NCBI RefSeq assembly: GCF_022113815.1
Contig: NZ_SGOM01000014.1
Location: 1 to 64,000 of the forward strand
Direction of reading: 5' to 3'
DNA length: 64,000 nucleotides
Source: Vibrio cincinnatiensis
GTDB lineage: Bacteria; Pseudomonadota; Gammaproteobacteria; Enterobacterales; Vibrionaceae
Below, one piece after another: positions 55,231-64,000 of this stretch; position 1 is the stretch's first letter; each line of letters begins with the position of its first letter. The notes below the pieces were generated by a model that made no database searches, was not told the origin of the DNA, and was given only the letters and a program-made list of their open reading frames with translations. The position numbers were made by a program, and so were the translations under genes.

Positions 55231-57054
55231 TTAATCCCTAATTTGATAATGGTAGCCTAACCATTGCTTGAATTTTTTAACCACGTGTAAGCTGTGTCGG
55301 AGCAGATCTCGTTCGGCTCGTTCTAGCTGTTTTAAGTCAAGATGACTATGACTGTGTTGGTTATTGAGCTGCTGAGCGAGGCGGATCTTGAAAAAGAGTT
55401 TAAGCGCTTCACTGAGATTATCTCCCGTCTCTTTTTCTAATACTCGTTGTTTAACCAAGGCTTCAATGCGCTGGAATGTGTTGTTCGGGGTAATGCCATA
55501 CTCTAAACTCAGAGCTCGAATACCATGGACGAGCGGAAAAATCCCCCCTTGCTTAATATCTAGCCCTGATTTGCTGCTTTTGACATGACCAAATAATGTC
55601 AGTGGCACTGAGAAGTTAAGCGCAGGGCGAGTAAACACCGCTAAAATGAGTTCTTGATGGGCCATGAGTTGACTAAGGTGTTGTTTTATTGGAAGTAATA
55701 GCTGTTTATTTCCAGCAATAGCATGTGCATCGGCCATAATCGCGAGCTTCATGATTTGTTCGGGGTGAGCGTTTTTCGCCCAATGCGTTAAACTTTGTTT
55801 CCACGCTGATTGCGATTTTACCCACTCGGGGTTATTTACCATCACTTTTCCGGGGCAAAGCGGATAACCAAGTTGCAATAATGTATGGGTTAAGTTCTCC
55901 ATAATGAGCGTACATTGATGCCATTCCAAACCATCTTTAATGATTAAGGCATTATCTTGATCGGTTTTGAGTACTTGTTCTCCTCGTCCTTCAGAGCCAA
56001 GAACGACAAAGCAGCAGTGATCGTGTAGCGCGGGAGGAACCACCAGCTCAAAGGCTTTTTCAATAATTTGTTCGTTAACCGCTGCAATCAATTCCATCAC
56101 AAAACGAGTGCGAACCCCTCGACTAAGTAGGTTGTCCACTAACTGTCGTTGTTTATTGGCGGCAAGGGATAGTTCGTCAATGGTGCTGGCTCGGGCAATG
56201 GCAAGAGTTAAGACATGAGAGTGAGTAGAAAAGGTACTTAAGATCTGTAGCATAGATAACAGTCCCACCGCACGGTGACCGTCACAAACCATCAGCCGTT
56301 TGACTTTATGGCGCGTCATCATCACCATAGCATTAAAGAGAAAATCACCTTGATCAATGTGTAACACGGGAAAGGTTGCTATCTGTGCAATGGGTGTATC
56401 AAGTGGATAGTTCCCGAGCATGACAGCGTGGAGTAAATTGGTTCTGGTAACAATGGCATAAGGATGAGCCGTTTGTTGAGTTAGTCGAATGTCATCTTCA
56501 GCCAGCGCAACGAATGCAGCATCAACGCCCTGATCTTTCATTAATTGGGTGGCCGCCTGCAAAGAGTGCTCGGGTTTTAACCACGTTGGTGCTAAGTAGA
56601 GAGAGGGTTCTATCTTGGTGAGAATAAATTCGGCAATATTTTTTTGTTGCTGTGCAGCTTCAATCAAGGCTTGTCGTCTAGCGAGATTATTATCGAAGTA
56701 GGCGGCAAATTGGCCATTTTCTTGATACAAGCTTAAAAATACCTTTTTGGGAAGTAGGTAACTCAAGGTGTCTTCTAGGGCGACGTAATGATGTTTTGCC
56801 TGTGTTTCAAAAAGAGCACGGACATCGAACATGTCATCATTGGCATAATGTGCATAAATTTCTTTACCGTTAGCAGAACGTTCTTCCACTGTGCCTTTAA
56901 TTAAAATCCAAAGTTGATCACAAGCTTGGCCGCTTTGAATCAAAATGTCTCGCTCGCGGTAATAAGCGACATCCAATGAGGTGCGAAGTTGCTGTTGCTG
57001 AGGTTCCGTGAGTCGATCAAACGGAGGCGAATGCATATTGAATTTTTCTGGCAT
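55231..57054 (-). CDS. DUF294 nucleotidyltransferase-like protein with cNMP and CBS domains
   Basis: A 607-residue multidomain signal protein. An N-terminal cyclic-nucleotide-binding-like domain (about 10-135: ILIQSGQACDQLWILIKGTVEERSANG) is followed by a CBS pair (about 150-280: ATQLMKDQGVDAAFVA and VKRLMVCDGHRAVGLLSM). The nucleotidyltransferase-like DUF294 domain has CFVVLGSEGRGEQVLKTDQDNALI near 345-368, with the GSxGRxE and DxD-type residues, and a helical C-terminal domain ends it. The ATG chosen has GAGGTG before it; a GTG nine bases upstream is possible. It may sense an adenine nucleotide and act with the exonuclease. Confidence 0.8.
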   Translation of the reverse strand: MPEKFNMHSPPFDRLTEPQQQQLRTSLDVAYYRERDILIQSGQACDQLWILIKGTVEERSANGKEIYAHYANDDMFDVRALFETQAKHHYVALEDTLSYLLPKKVFLSLYQENGQFAAYFDNNLARRQALIEAAQQQKNIAEFILTKIEPSLYLAPTWLKPEHSLQAATQLMKDQGVDAAFVALAEDDIRLTQQTAHPYAIVTRTNLLHAVMLGNYPLDTPIAQIATFPVLHIDQGDFLFNAMVMMTRHKVKRLMVCDGHRAVGLLSMLQILSTFSTHSHVLTLAIARASTIDELSLAANKQRQLVDNLLSRGVRTRFVMELIAAVNEQIIEKAFELVVPPALHDHCCFVVLGSEGRGEQVLKTDQDNALIIKDGLEWHQCTLIMENLTHTLLQLGYPLCPGKVMVNNPEWVKSQSAWKQSLTHWAKNAHPEQIMKLAIMADAHAIAGNKQLLLPIKQHLSQLMAHQELILAVFTRPALNFSVPLTLFGHVKSSKSGLDIKQGGIFPLVHGIRALSLEYGITPNNTFQRIEALVKQRVLEKETGDNLSEALKLFFKIRLAQQLNNQHSHSHLDLKQLERAERDLLRHSLHVVKKFKQWLGYHYQIRD

Positions 57055-57269
57055 GGGGTTCACCTCAACGAGGACACTTCGCTAAGTGTGGCAAATTTCT
57101 CTTCACTCACCAGACGACTTTGGTCTAATCCTGCTTGGTAAGAGATAAGATCAGGGAAATATAGCTTTAAGTGAAAGATCCCTTTTTAGTTAAAGGGAGT
57201 CATTGCATAATAGCGGCCTTTGTAAGTGTCGCTGAGCATTCAGTGGTTATTGATTTTCTAGGATGTTGT

Positions 57270-58460
57270 ATGTTTAACCCCTCTCCGTTTGGGTGGATAT
57301 CCCAATATTTTGTCGGTTTCTTTTTTGCTTACGGGGTGTATCTACCGTTTTGGGCGTTATGGTTTGCTGATCAAGGTGTTTCGGCGACGGATATTGGTGT
57401 ACTAGTCGGTATTGGTTTTGCCACGCGTTGTGTTGCTAATTTAGTGATTACCCCTCGAGTGCACAAAGTGGAGCATTTGCTACCGGCTTTACGTTGGTTA
57501 AGCCTGGCTGCATTACTGTTTATCGCTTTCCACTTTTTTACTGGAGGCAGTTTTTGGTTGATGGCGTTAGCCACAGTCTTGTTTAACCTCTGCTGCGGTC
57601 CGGTTGTGCCATTGTCCGATGCGATGGCTAACTACTATGCTAAACACAATCTACTGGATTATGGTCGGACTCGTTTATGGGGGTCGGTGGCCTTTATTGC
57701 TGGTTCAACGGTGGTGGGGTATCTGGTTGCACTTTATGGCACCAGCATGATTTTATATACCGCCCTATTTGGAATATTGGTGGCACTGCTCATCAGTTTG
57801 CGTAATCCCACTCCTCTTCCTGTCACTGATTGTGAAGATCATGCCGTTAGGCCCAAACTGTCTCAGCTTTTACGCGAAGGGCCAGTAATTAAGTTTTTGG
57901 TGCTGGTGGCTTTGATCCAAGGTAGTCACGCGGCTTATTACAGTTTTAGTGCGATCCACTGGAAAGATGCGGGACATTCTGAGGCAGTCATCGGCTATTT
58001 GTGGAGCCTAGGCGTTGTTGCTGAAGTGTTAGTGTTTGCATTAAGTAAACGTATGTTTGCGGGGTGGAGTTTACGAGCCTTATTTATTGTTGCTTCCCTC
58101 GGGGTAATGATTCGTTGGGGGTTGACGGCCTCGACAACGATGATCGTCGCTTTAGTCGCCATTCAATTGTTGCATGGCGTGACGTTTGCTATGGCACATA
58201 TTGCAGCGATTCAATATATTCAACATGCGCCACAAAATAAGATGGTGGCGTTGCAGGCGTTATACAATGCGATTCCTCTTGGTGCTGTGATTGCGGCTAT
58301 GACCACTCTCAGCGGTTGGGGATATGAACACTGGGGCGCTGCTGTATTTTGGGCGATGGCCTTGATGGGCGTCTTGGCTCTATTTATTAAAGTCGAGTTA
58401 CCACAAGCGCAAACTCAACCGATTTCCAACCAGAAAGCCGAGCCTGAAGCACAGAATTGA
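57270..58460 (+). CDS. MFS transporter, HcaT (3-phenylpropionate permease) family
   Basis: A 12-helix inner-membrane transporter of 396 residues. The ATG has AGGA seven bases upstream and gives MFNPSPFGWISQYFVGFFFAYGVYLPFW, the HcaT-type start; the longer frame from 57171 adds 33 unlikely residues. LWFADQGVSATDIGVLVGIGFATR and YGRTRLWGSVAFIAGSTVVGY are typical of the PPP/HcaT family. The substrate is unknown in Vibrio. A terminator follows. Confidence 0.8.
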   Translation: MFNPSPFGWISQYFVGFFFAYGVYLPFWALWFADQGVSATDIGVLVGIGFATRCVANLVITPRVHKVEHLLPALRWLSLAALLFIAFHFFTGGSFWLMALATVLFNLCCGPVVPLSDAMANYYAKHNLLDYGRTRLWGSVAFIAGSTVVGYLVALYGTSMILYTALFGILVALLISLRNPTPLPVTDCEDHAVRPKLSQLLREGPVIKFLVLVALIQGSHAAYYSFSAIHWKDAGHSEAVIGYLWSLGVVAEVLVFALSKRMFAGWSLRALFIVASLGVMIRWGLTASTTMIVALVAIQLLHGVTFAMAHIAAIQYIQHAPQNKMVALQALYNAIPLGAVIAAMTTLSGWGYEHWGAAVFWAMALMGVLALFIKVELPQAQTQPISNQKAEPEAQN

Positions 58461-58500
58461 TCCTGTCTGATTGAGTTGTCTGTTGATCCTTTGTTAAATA

Positions 58501-58529
58501 AAGCCTCTCATTGCCGAGAGGCTTTTTTA
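58501..58529 (+). terminator. Terminator after the MFS gene
   Basis: AAGCCTCTC and GAGAGGCTT flank ATTGCC, followed by TTTTT. Confidence 0.9.
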
Positions 58530-58559
58530 TTGCCGTAGCCGCAATCTTAAGGATAAAGA

Positions 58560-61500
58560 ATGCAAGGATGGTTAGTGATTCCCGTTTCGCTGGTTTATTT
58601 AGGCGTGCTGTTTTTGATCGCCTGGTATGGCGATAGACAGACCCAGTGGTTGGCTAAGTGGCGGCCTTGGATTTATAGCTTATCAATTGCGGTTTATTGT
58701 ACCTCTTGGACGTTCTACGGCACTGTAGGGCAAGCGAGTGAGAACCCTTGGTCCTTTCTACCGATTTATATAGCGCCCATGCTGGTTTTTTTGTTTGGTT
58801 GGCGAATGTTAGCTCGCTTGATTTTAATCGCAAAACGAGAGCACATTACCTCCATCGCTGATTTTATCGGAGCTCGCTATGGAAAATCGCAAGGTTTAGC
58901 CGTGGCGGTTACCTTGATCGCGGTGGCTGGGATTTTACCTTATATCGCGCTGCAACTGCGTGGGATCACCATGGGGCTTCATATGGTTGCTCCTGATTTG
59001 TATGCTGAATTCGGTTATCAAGACAACCACGTTTCTTGGTTTGTTGTGTTGGCTTTGGCGCTATTTACCATGCTGTTTGGTACGCGTCACATTGACAATA
59101 CAGAGCATCACCGTGGCATGATGATGGCCATTGCCTTTGAGTCGATTGTAAAACTGGTCGCATTTTTAGTGGTCGGGCTGTTTATTGTATTTCTGGCTTT
59201 TGGAAATCAAGAAATAGATCTCCTAACTCGCGCTCAACAAACCTATCAACCCCCAAACTGGCCAACATTATTTGTTCATACCATACTCGCGATGCTGGCG
59301 ATTGTCTGTTTGCCTCGACAGTTTCATACCATGATTGTGGAAAATGAACGAGCACAAGATCTGCATACCGCCCGATGGTTGTTTCCCCTCTACCTTTTAT
59401 TGATGGGAGTGTTTATTCTGCCGATTGCTTGGGTTGGACAAACGTTGCTGCCGAATGCCTCGGCAGATACATTGGTTTTGAGCATTCCTATGCAGGTTGG
59501 AGCAGAGCAAATTGCGTTACTGGCTTTTTTAGGGGGAACATCAGCGGCTTCTGGCATGGTAATCGTTTCAACCATTGCTCTGGCCATTATGGTGTCCAAC
59601 GATTTGGTGATGCCGTTGTTACTGCGCCGGATGCGGTTAACGCATCGAAATCATCGTCATTTCTCGGGTTTGTTGGTCATTATTCGACGCACTTTGATCC
59701 TGTTACTGTTGATGGGAGCATGGGGTTTTTATCTCGCGCTAGATACGATTCCCTCACTCTCTGCCATCGGCTTTCTCTCTTTTTCTGCTATCACTCAATT
59801 TGCTCCAGCCTTGCTGGGAGGTATGTATTGGCGGGAAGGGAATCGCAAAGGGGTTTATGTCGGCCTAGCGGTAGGATTTATGTTGTGGCTGGTCACTTTG
59901 ATGAGTGCGACGCAGATGTTAGCAGGCGATGCCGACAGTAATCTCTTGCTCTGGATAATTACTCCGCCTCAGGCATTCATCGATTTAGGTATGGGACGAG
60001 TCGATTGGGGAATGTTGCTCAGTGTCAGCCTAAATGCACTTTGCTATGTGGTGGTTTCTCTTTTCACTCGCTCTAGTTTGAGTGAGCGTTTGCAATCGGC
60101 TTCCTTTATTGGTACGCCGTTGCCTGAAAATGAAAACATGAGCTTGTATCAAAGCCGAGTGACGGTTGCAGAATTAGAGATGTTGGCCTCACGTTTTGTG
60201 GGGCGTCCAAGAGTGCGAAGTGCGTTTGGGCAATATTGGTATCAGCAGCAAGAGACATTGATGCCAAACCAACAAGCGCCTTCGGGGTTGATTCGTCATA
60301 CCGAACGCGTACTGGCGGGGGTTTTTGGTGCTTCGTCAGCAAAACTCGTTCTCACATCAGCCCTGCAAGGTCGGAAAATGCAGCTTGAAGAGGTCGCGAC
60401 CATTGTGGATGAAGCCTCCGAGCTGTATGACTTTAGCCGTGGGTTATTGCAAGGTGCGATTGAGCATATTGGGCAGGGAATTGCGGTAGTTGATAAGCAA
60501 CTGAGGTTAGTGGCATGGAATCAGCGCTATTTAGAACTGTTTGATTTCCCTGCCGGGCTTATCCAAGTGGGGCGGCCTATTGCTGATATTATTCGCCATA
60601 ATGCGCAAAAAGGGTTGTGTGGCCCGGGCGATCCGGAAGAACATGTCCGTAAGCGAGTTTACTATTTAGAGCAAGGTTCACGACATACCTCATCACGGAT
60701 GCGCCCCGACGGTCGGGTGATTGAAGTGCAAGGCAACCCCATGCCTGGAGGCGGGTTTGTGATGAGCTTTACCGATATTACGGTGTTTCGTAATGCAGAA
60801 CGTAGCTTACAAGAAGCCAATGAGCACTTGGAAGAGCGAGTATTGGAACGAACGCGTGAGCTAGAAAAACTCAATAAACAATTGGTGTTAGCAACGCAAC
60901 GATCCGAACGAGAGTCTCAATCTAAATCTCGTTTTTTAGCCGCAGTTAGTCATGATCTCATGCAGCCTTTGAATGCAGCGCGTCTTTTTGCCTCGTCTTT
61001 GTCTGAGGTGGCTAAGGAAGAAGAGTCTAAGCGGCTTGCTCATCATATTGAAAGTGCATTAAGTGCTGCTGAAGATTTGATTGGTGATTTATTGGATATT
61101 TCTCGTTTGGAATCGGGAAAATTAGACATTCATCAGCAAAGTTTAGCGATTAAGGATGTATTAACGAATTTGGATGCAGAATTTAGTGCGTTAGCGAAGC
61201 AGCAAAATATTCAATTTCATATGGTGCCGTCATCACTTTATGTTCGTTCCGACCCCAAATTGTTGCGTCGAGTCGTACAGAATTTTTTAACGAATGCATT
61301 TCGCTATACGCCAAAAGGCAGAGTAGTACTCGGCGTGAGGCGCTGGCAAGGAAAAGTACGTATTGATGTTTGGGACAATGGGATCGGGATAGAAGAAGAT
61401 AAACAGCAAGAAATTTTTGAAGAATTCAATCGTGGCGGACAAGTTCGCTCGGATCAAGGGTTAGGGTTGGGATTGGCGATATCGAAAGGGATAGCCCAAG

Positions 61501-61994
61501 CGTTGGGACATGAAATTTCCATGCGTTCTTGGCCAGGGCAAGGAAGTGTCTTTTCCATCACCTTAGCGCGGGCGAGCGGAGCGGAGCGGGTGGCCCCTTC
61601 TTCGCTGGTGGTTAGCCCCGTCTCTGAGCTGAGTTATTTACGGGTTTTGTGTGTGGATAATGAGGTCGATATTTTGACTGGGATGCGGGATCTTCTTGAG
61701 CGGTGGGGGTGTGAGGTAAAAACCTCCACGGATCTATTATCTAGTTTGAAAGCTCTTGAAAATCAATGGGTTCCTGATTTGATTTTGTCAGATTATCGCT
61801 TAGATCATGGTCGAACGGGGTTAGAAGTGTTACAGCAATGCCGTTTGAGATTAGGCGATGGCTTTCTTGGTGTCATTATCAGTGCGGATCGTAATCCTGA
61901 TATTTTGGAAGGCATTGAATCTAATGGGTTTAGTTTTATAGCCAAACCAGTTAAGCCACTGAAACTACGGGCTTTACTTAATCAATTAGGGTAA
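58560..61994 (+). CDS. crbS: Hybrid sensor kinase with sodium:solute symporter domain (CrbS)
   Basis: The sensor of the acetate switch in Vibrio; its family pairs with a LuxR-type regulator (CrbR) that activates acs. The 1144 residues have an SSF transporter-like part with about 13 membrane helices (1-500: AVYCTSWTFYGTVGQASENPW, ITSIADFIGARYGKS), a PAS domain (about 640-740: IEHIGQGIAVVDKQLRLVAWNQRYLELF), a coiled coil (ERVLERTRELEKLNKQL), HisKA with the phospho-His in FLAAVSHDLMQPLNAARLFA, HATPase (VWDNGIGI, GLGLGLAISKGIA) and a C-terminal receiver (LCVDNEVDI, ILSDYRLD). No response regulator gene is adjacent. Confidence 0.85.
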   Translation: MQGWLVIPVSLVYLGVLFLIAWYGDRQTQWLAKWRPWIYSLSIAVYCTSWTFYGTVGQASENPWSFLPIYIAPMLVFLFGWRMLARLILIAKREHITSIADFIGARYGKSQGLAVAVTLIAVAGILPYIALQLRGITMGLHMVAPDLYAEFGYQDNHVSWFVVLALALFTMLFGTRHIDNTEHHRGMMMAIAFESIVKLVAFLVVGLFIVFLAFGNQEIDLLTRAQQTYQPPNWPTLFVHTILAMLAIVCLPRQFHTMIVENERAQDLHTARWLFPLYLLLMGVFILPIAWVGQTLLPNASADTLVLSIPMQVGAEQIALLAFLGGTSAASGMVIVSTIALAIMVSNDLVMPLLLRRMRLTHRNHRHFSGLLVIIRRTLILLLLMGAWGFYLALDTIPSLSAIGFLSFSAITQFAPALLGGMYWREGNRKGVYVGLAVGFMLWLVTLMSATQMLAGDADSNLLLWIITPPQAFIDLGMGRVDWGMLLSVSLNALCYVVVSLFTRSSLSERLQSASFIGTPLPENENMSLYQSRVTVAELEMLASRFVGRPRVRSAFGQYWYQQQETLMPNQQAPSGLIRHTERVLAGVFGASSAKLVLTSALQGRKMQLEEVATIVDEASELYDFSRGLLQGAIEHIGQGIAVVDKQLRLVAWNQRYLELFDFPAGLIQVGRPIADIIRHNAQKGLCGPGDPEEHVRKRVYYLEQGSRHTSSRMRPDGRVIEVQGNPMPGGGFVMSFTDITVFRNAERSLQEANEHLEERVLERTRELEKLNKQLVLATQRSERESQSKSRFLAAVSHDLMQPLNAARLFASSLSEVAKEEESKRLAHHIESALSAAEDLIGDLLDISRLESGKLDIHQQSLAIKDVLTNLDAEFSALAKQQNIQFHMVPSSLYVRSDPKLLRRVVQNFLTNAFRYTPKGRVVLGVRRWQGKVRIDVWDNGIGIEEDKQQEIFEEFNRGGQVRSDQGLGLGLAISKGIAQALGHEISMRSWPGQGSVFSITLARASGAERVAPSSLVVSPVSELSYLRVLCVDNEVDILTGMRDLLERWGCEVKTSTDLLSSLKALENQWVPDLILSDYRLDHGRTGLEVLQQCRLRLGDGFLGVIISADRNPDILEGIESNGFSFIAKPVKPLKLRALLNQLG

Positions 61995-62019
61995 AAAAAG
62001 CCCTTGGTAAGGCAAGGGC
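61993..62019 (-). terminator. Terminator of rhlB-gppA
   Basis: GCCCTTG and CAAGGGC flank GTAAGG; on the minus strand it is followed by seven T. The T-run overlaps the crbS stop. Confidence 0.85.
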
Positions 62020-62026
62020 GTGAAGT

Positions 62027-63520
62027 CTATTTCGTTACAAGAATGAGAGGCCAGCCAATGTCTGTTTGTCGGTTTGCTTCCAGATCAAGTTCTGCATGAG
62101 TGAGCGGGTTGTCGAGTAACCATTGTCCGTTGAGTGTCAGCGTGAGCTTCTCTTCATCCGCACATAAGGTAAATTCAGGCTCTAAAGCAGGGTTTCGTCG
62201 ATGGCTTAACAAAACAGCAAGACGCAATAAACGTAAGACACGTTTCCCACTGGTGGTCGACAGCGCGTGTTGCTCGGGCAGCGAAGAAAGCGTATCTCGA
62301 TAGCGACGGGTTAACTCCGCTAAATAGTATTTTTGAGCGCGTGTATAGCCGGGCAAGTCTAAATTCTTCAATAGATAAGCGCTATGTTCGCCACCTTTTT
62401 TGAAATCAATCGACAGGCCAATTTCGTGTAGCTGAGCGGCAGAACGCAGCAAGATCTCGGCTTGAGGTTCTGGAATCCATTGGTCAGAACCACATTGTTG
62501 GTAAAGACGGCTCGCCAGTGAAGCAACTTGCTCTGCATAATGCTGATCAATTTGATAGCGGCTTTGCACACTGGTAATGGTTCTTGCTCGAATATCATCT
62601 TGGCGCAGATCCTCTACCATTTCGTAGACAAGTCCTTCACGTAAGGCACCGCCAGCCAGCGTCATTGCTTCTATGTCTAATGACTCAAAAATAGCAATTA
62701 AAATAGACAAACCACTGGGGAAGACTAAAGCACGTTCAAGGGTTAACCCTTCTATTTCAAGTTCTTCAAGATGATCAGCTAGCATGGCTTGTTTCTGCAA
62801 ACGCTTGAGTTTAGCTAACGTAATGACTTCATCCATGCCTTGAGCCAGCATGATTTCTTGTAGAGCTTGTACCGTGCCGCTAGCGCCGACACATACATTC
62901 CAACCTAATTGACGGTATGATGCTAAGATTGGAGCCATCATTTGTTTGGCCGCTTGAATGGCATGCTCAAAGTTCATCGCTGTCAGTTGCCTATCTTTAA
63001 AATGGCGCTCTAACCAAGTGACACAGCCCATTTTTAAACTGGTCAGTGCTTTAGCTTCAAACCCTTCACCGATAATCAATTCAGTGCTGGCACCACCAAT
63101 ATCAACCACCAAGCGACGGCCCATCCCGCCAGAGGTATGTGCGACGCCTTTGTATATTGTTGCCGCTTCTTCTTCACCAGAAATTACTTCGATTGGATAA
63201 CCTAAAATGGTATTCGCCTTGACTAAGAACTGTTCTGCATTGGTTGCGGTACGTAACGTTGCCGTACCGACAATACGAATATGTGGTGCAGGAATGTCTT
63301 GTAGCCGTTCAGCAAATAGACTCAGGCAATCCCAGCCGCGTTGCATGGCTTCTTGGCTGAGTACATTGTGTTCGTCCAAACCGGCGGCTAAACGTACTTT
63401 ACGTTTGATTTTTGCCATGGTTTGTACGCTGCCATCAATATGGCGCACAACCAACATATGAAAGCTGTTTGATCCGAGATCGATAGCCGCATACAGCGGT
63501 GAAGAAGTGCTTTGACTCAT
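62027..63520 (-). CDS. gppA: Exopolyphosphatase / pppGpp phosphohydrolase
   Basis: Converts pppGpp to ppGpp and may degrade polyphosphate. The 497 residues match GppA/Ppx. The ASKHA fold shows [17 protein letters not shown] near 10-26, [34 protein letters not shown] near 140-155, and the HD-like C-terminal part ([23 protein letters not shown]). It starts 7 bp after the rhlB stop, as in enteric rhlB-gppA. Confidence 0.93.
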   Translation of the reverse strand: MSQSTSSPLYAAIDLGSNSFHMLVVRHIDGSVQTMAKIKRKVRLAAGLDEHNVLSQEAMQRGWDCLSLFAERLQDIPAPHIRIVGTATLRTATNAEQFLVKANTILGYPIEVISGEEEAATIYKGVAHTSGGMGRRLVVDIGGASTELIIGEGFEAKALTSLKMGCVTWLERHFKDRQLTAMNFEHAIQAAKQMMAPILASYRQLGWNVCVGASGTVQALQEIMLAQGMDEVITLAKLKRLQKQAMLADHLEELEIEGLTLERALVFPSGLSILIAIFESLDIEAMTLAGGALREGLVYEMVEDLRQDDIRARTITSVQSRYQIDQHYAEQVASLASRLYQQCGSDQWIPEPQAEILLRSAAQLHEIGLSIDFKKGGEHSAYLLKNLDLPGYTRAQKYYLAELTRRYRDTLSSLPEQHALSTTSGKRVLRLLRLAVLLSHRRNPALEPEFTLCADEEKLTLTLNGQWLLDNPLTHAELDLEANRQTDIGWPLILVTK

Positions 63521-63527
63521 CAGTTAA

Positions 63528-64000
63528 TTACGAATCCTTTTTCTGACGCGGAGCGCGAGGACGACGTTGAGGTTTTCTATTCCCTGAACGTGAACCTGCG
63601 GTATTGGTACGACGTTGTTGTGAAGAGCGCAGCGTTAATGGCTTTGGTAAGTCCGTCAACAGGGCAGTAGCGTCGTACTCAGACATAGGAATACTGTGTT
63701 CAATGTATTCTTCAATCGCAGGGAGGTTAACGGCATATTCTTCACATGCAAAGCTGATGGAGTTACCACTTTCACCCGCTCGACCGGTACGGCCAATACG
63801 GTGTACATAATCTTCACTATCGTCGGGAAGATCATAGTTAAAGACGTGAGTTACAAGGGGAATGTGTAATCCTCGTGCTGCAACATCGGTTGCGACAAGA
63901 ATGTCTAATTCGCCTTTAGTAAATTGTTCAAGGATACGTTCACGTTTTTTCTGTGGAACATCCCCGGTGAGTAAGCCAACGCGATGGCCATCGGCGGCTA
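63528..64000 (-). CDS. rhlB: ATP-dependent RNA helicase RhlB, 3' part
   Basis: The window holds the last 157 codons; the start lies beyond the right edge. Reading leftward: [42 protein letters not shown] (motif V), and [16 protein letters not shown] (motif VI), then [15 protein letters not shown] and a basic Arg/Gly/Ser-rich tail ending RAPRQKKDS. RhlB is the DEAD-box partner of RNase E in the degradosome; the basic tail assists RNA binding. It is cotranscribed with gppA. Confidence 0.95.
   Translation of the reverse strand, partial: AADGHRVGLLTGDVPQKKRERILEQFTKGELDILVATDVAARGLHIPLVTHVFNYDLPDDSEDYVHRIGRTGRAGESGNSISFACEEYAVNLPAIEEYIEHSIPMSEYDATALLTDLPKPLTLRSSQQRRTNTAGSRSGNRKPQRRPRAPRQKKDS

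Overview
The window looks like a stretch of chromosome I of a Vibrio species. The gene order wb cluster–rjg, hupA–yjaH, purD/purH–zntR, cadC–cadBA, dusB–fis, prmA, accBC–aroQ, acs, crbS, gppA–rhlB follows the order I know from V. cholerae, and the proteins are typically vibrio. I could not run a search, so the species is not assigned.

Layout. 1-420: tail remnants of ISAs1-family (IS1358-like) elements. 484-7635: the right end of an O-antigen/capsule locus (UDP-HexNAc dehydrogenase and 4-epimerase, a GT4 glycosyltransferase, a second epimerase/reductase, a PglC-like initiating transferase, a WbpM/CapD-type 4,6-dehydratase). It is closed by the junction gene rjg (7852-9207), with one more UDP-glucuronate-epimerase-type gene beyond it (9390-10394). 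10940-18638: a glycan-use block made of a large lipoprotein pullulanase with exact MalT boxes and a CRP site upstream, then an unknown lipoprotein and an unknown outer-membrane barrel, also behind a CRP site. 18772-24216: a truncated GH4 gene, a UDG-superfamily protein, yjaG, a YbdG-type channel, an IS4-family remnant with intact inverted repeats, and a CNNM/CBS protein. 24216-36693: hupA, yjaH, purD, purH, zntR, the acid-response genes cadC-cadB-cadA and a chemoreceptor.

36921-47397 is an integrated element of about 10.5 kb, flanked by a perfect 20-bp repeat and sitting in the last codons of fis. It has a tyrosine integrase, an AlpA-like regulator, a frameshifted mobilization accessory gene, a TrwB/TraD-like coupling protein and a MobF relaxase-helicase. 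It has no type IV secretion genes, so it looks like an integrative mobilizable element. Its cargo is a three-gene operon on the opposite strand (TIGR04255 family, an HTH protein with a signal-like N-terminus, and an unrecognised protein with an SQNCD motif) behind two near-identical 20-bp repeats. This cargo operon is the best candidate for an undescribed system here, possibly defence or toxin-antitoxin-like; that function is inference only.

47381-64000 is conserved core: fis-dusB, prmA, accC-accB, aroQ, acs, a DnaQ-like exonuclease with a DUF294 protein, an HcaT-like transporter, the acetate-switch sensor crbS, gppA and the 3' part of rhlB. acs and crbS lie close together, as the acetate-switch model would suggest. 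No tRNA, rRNA or CRISPR array was seen.
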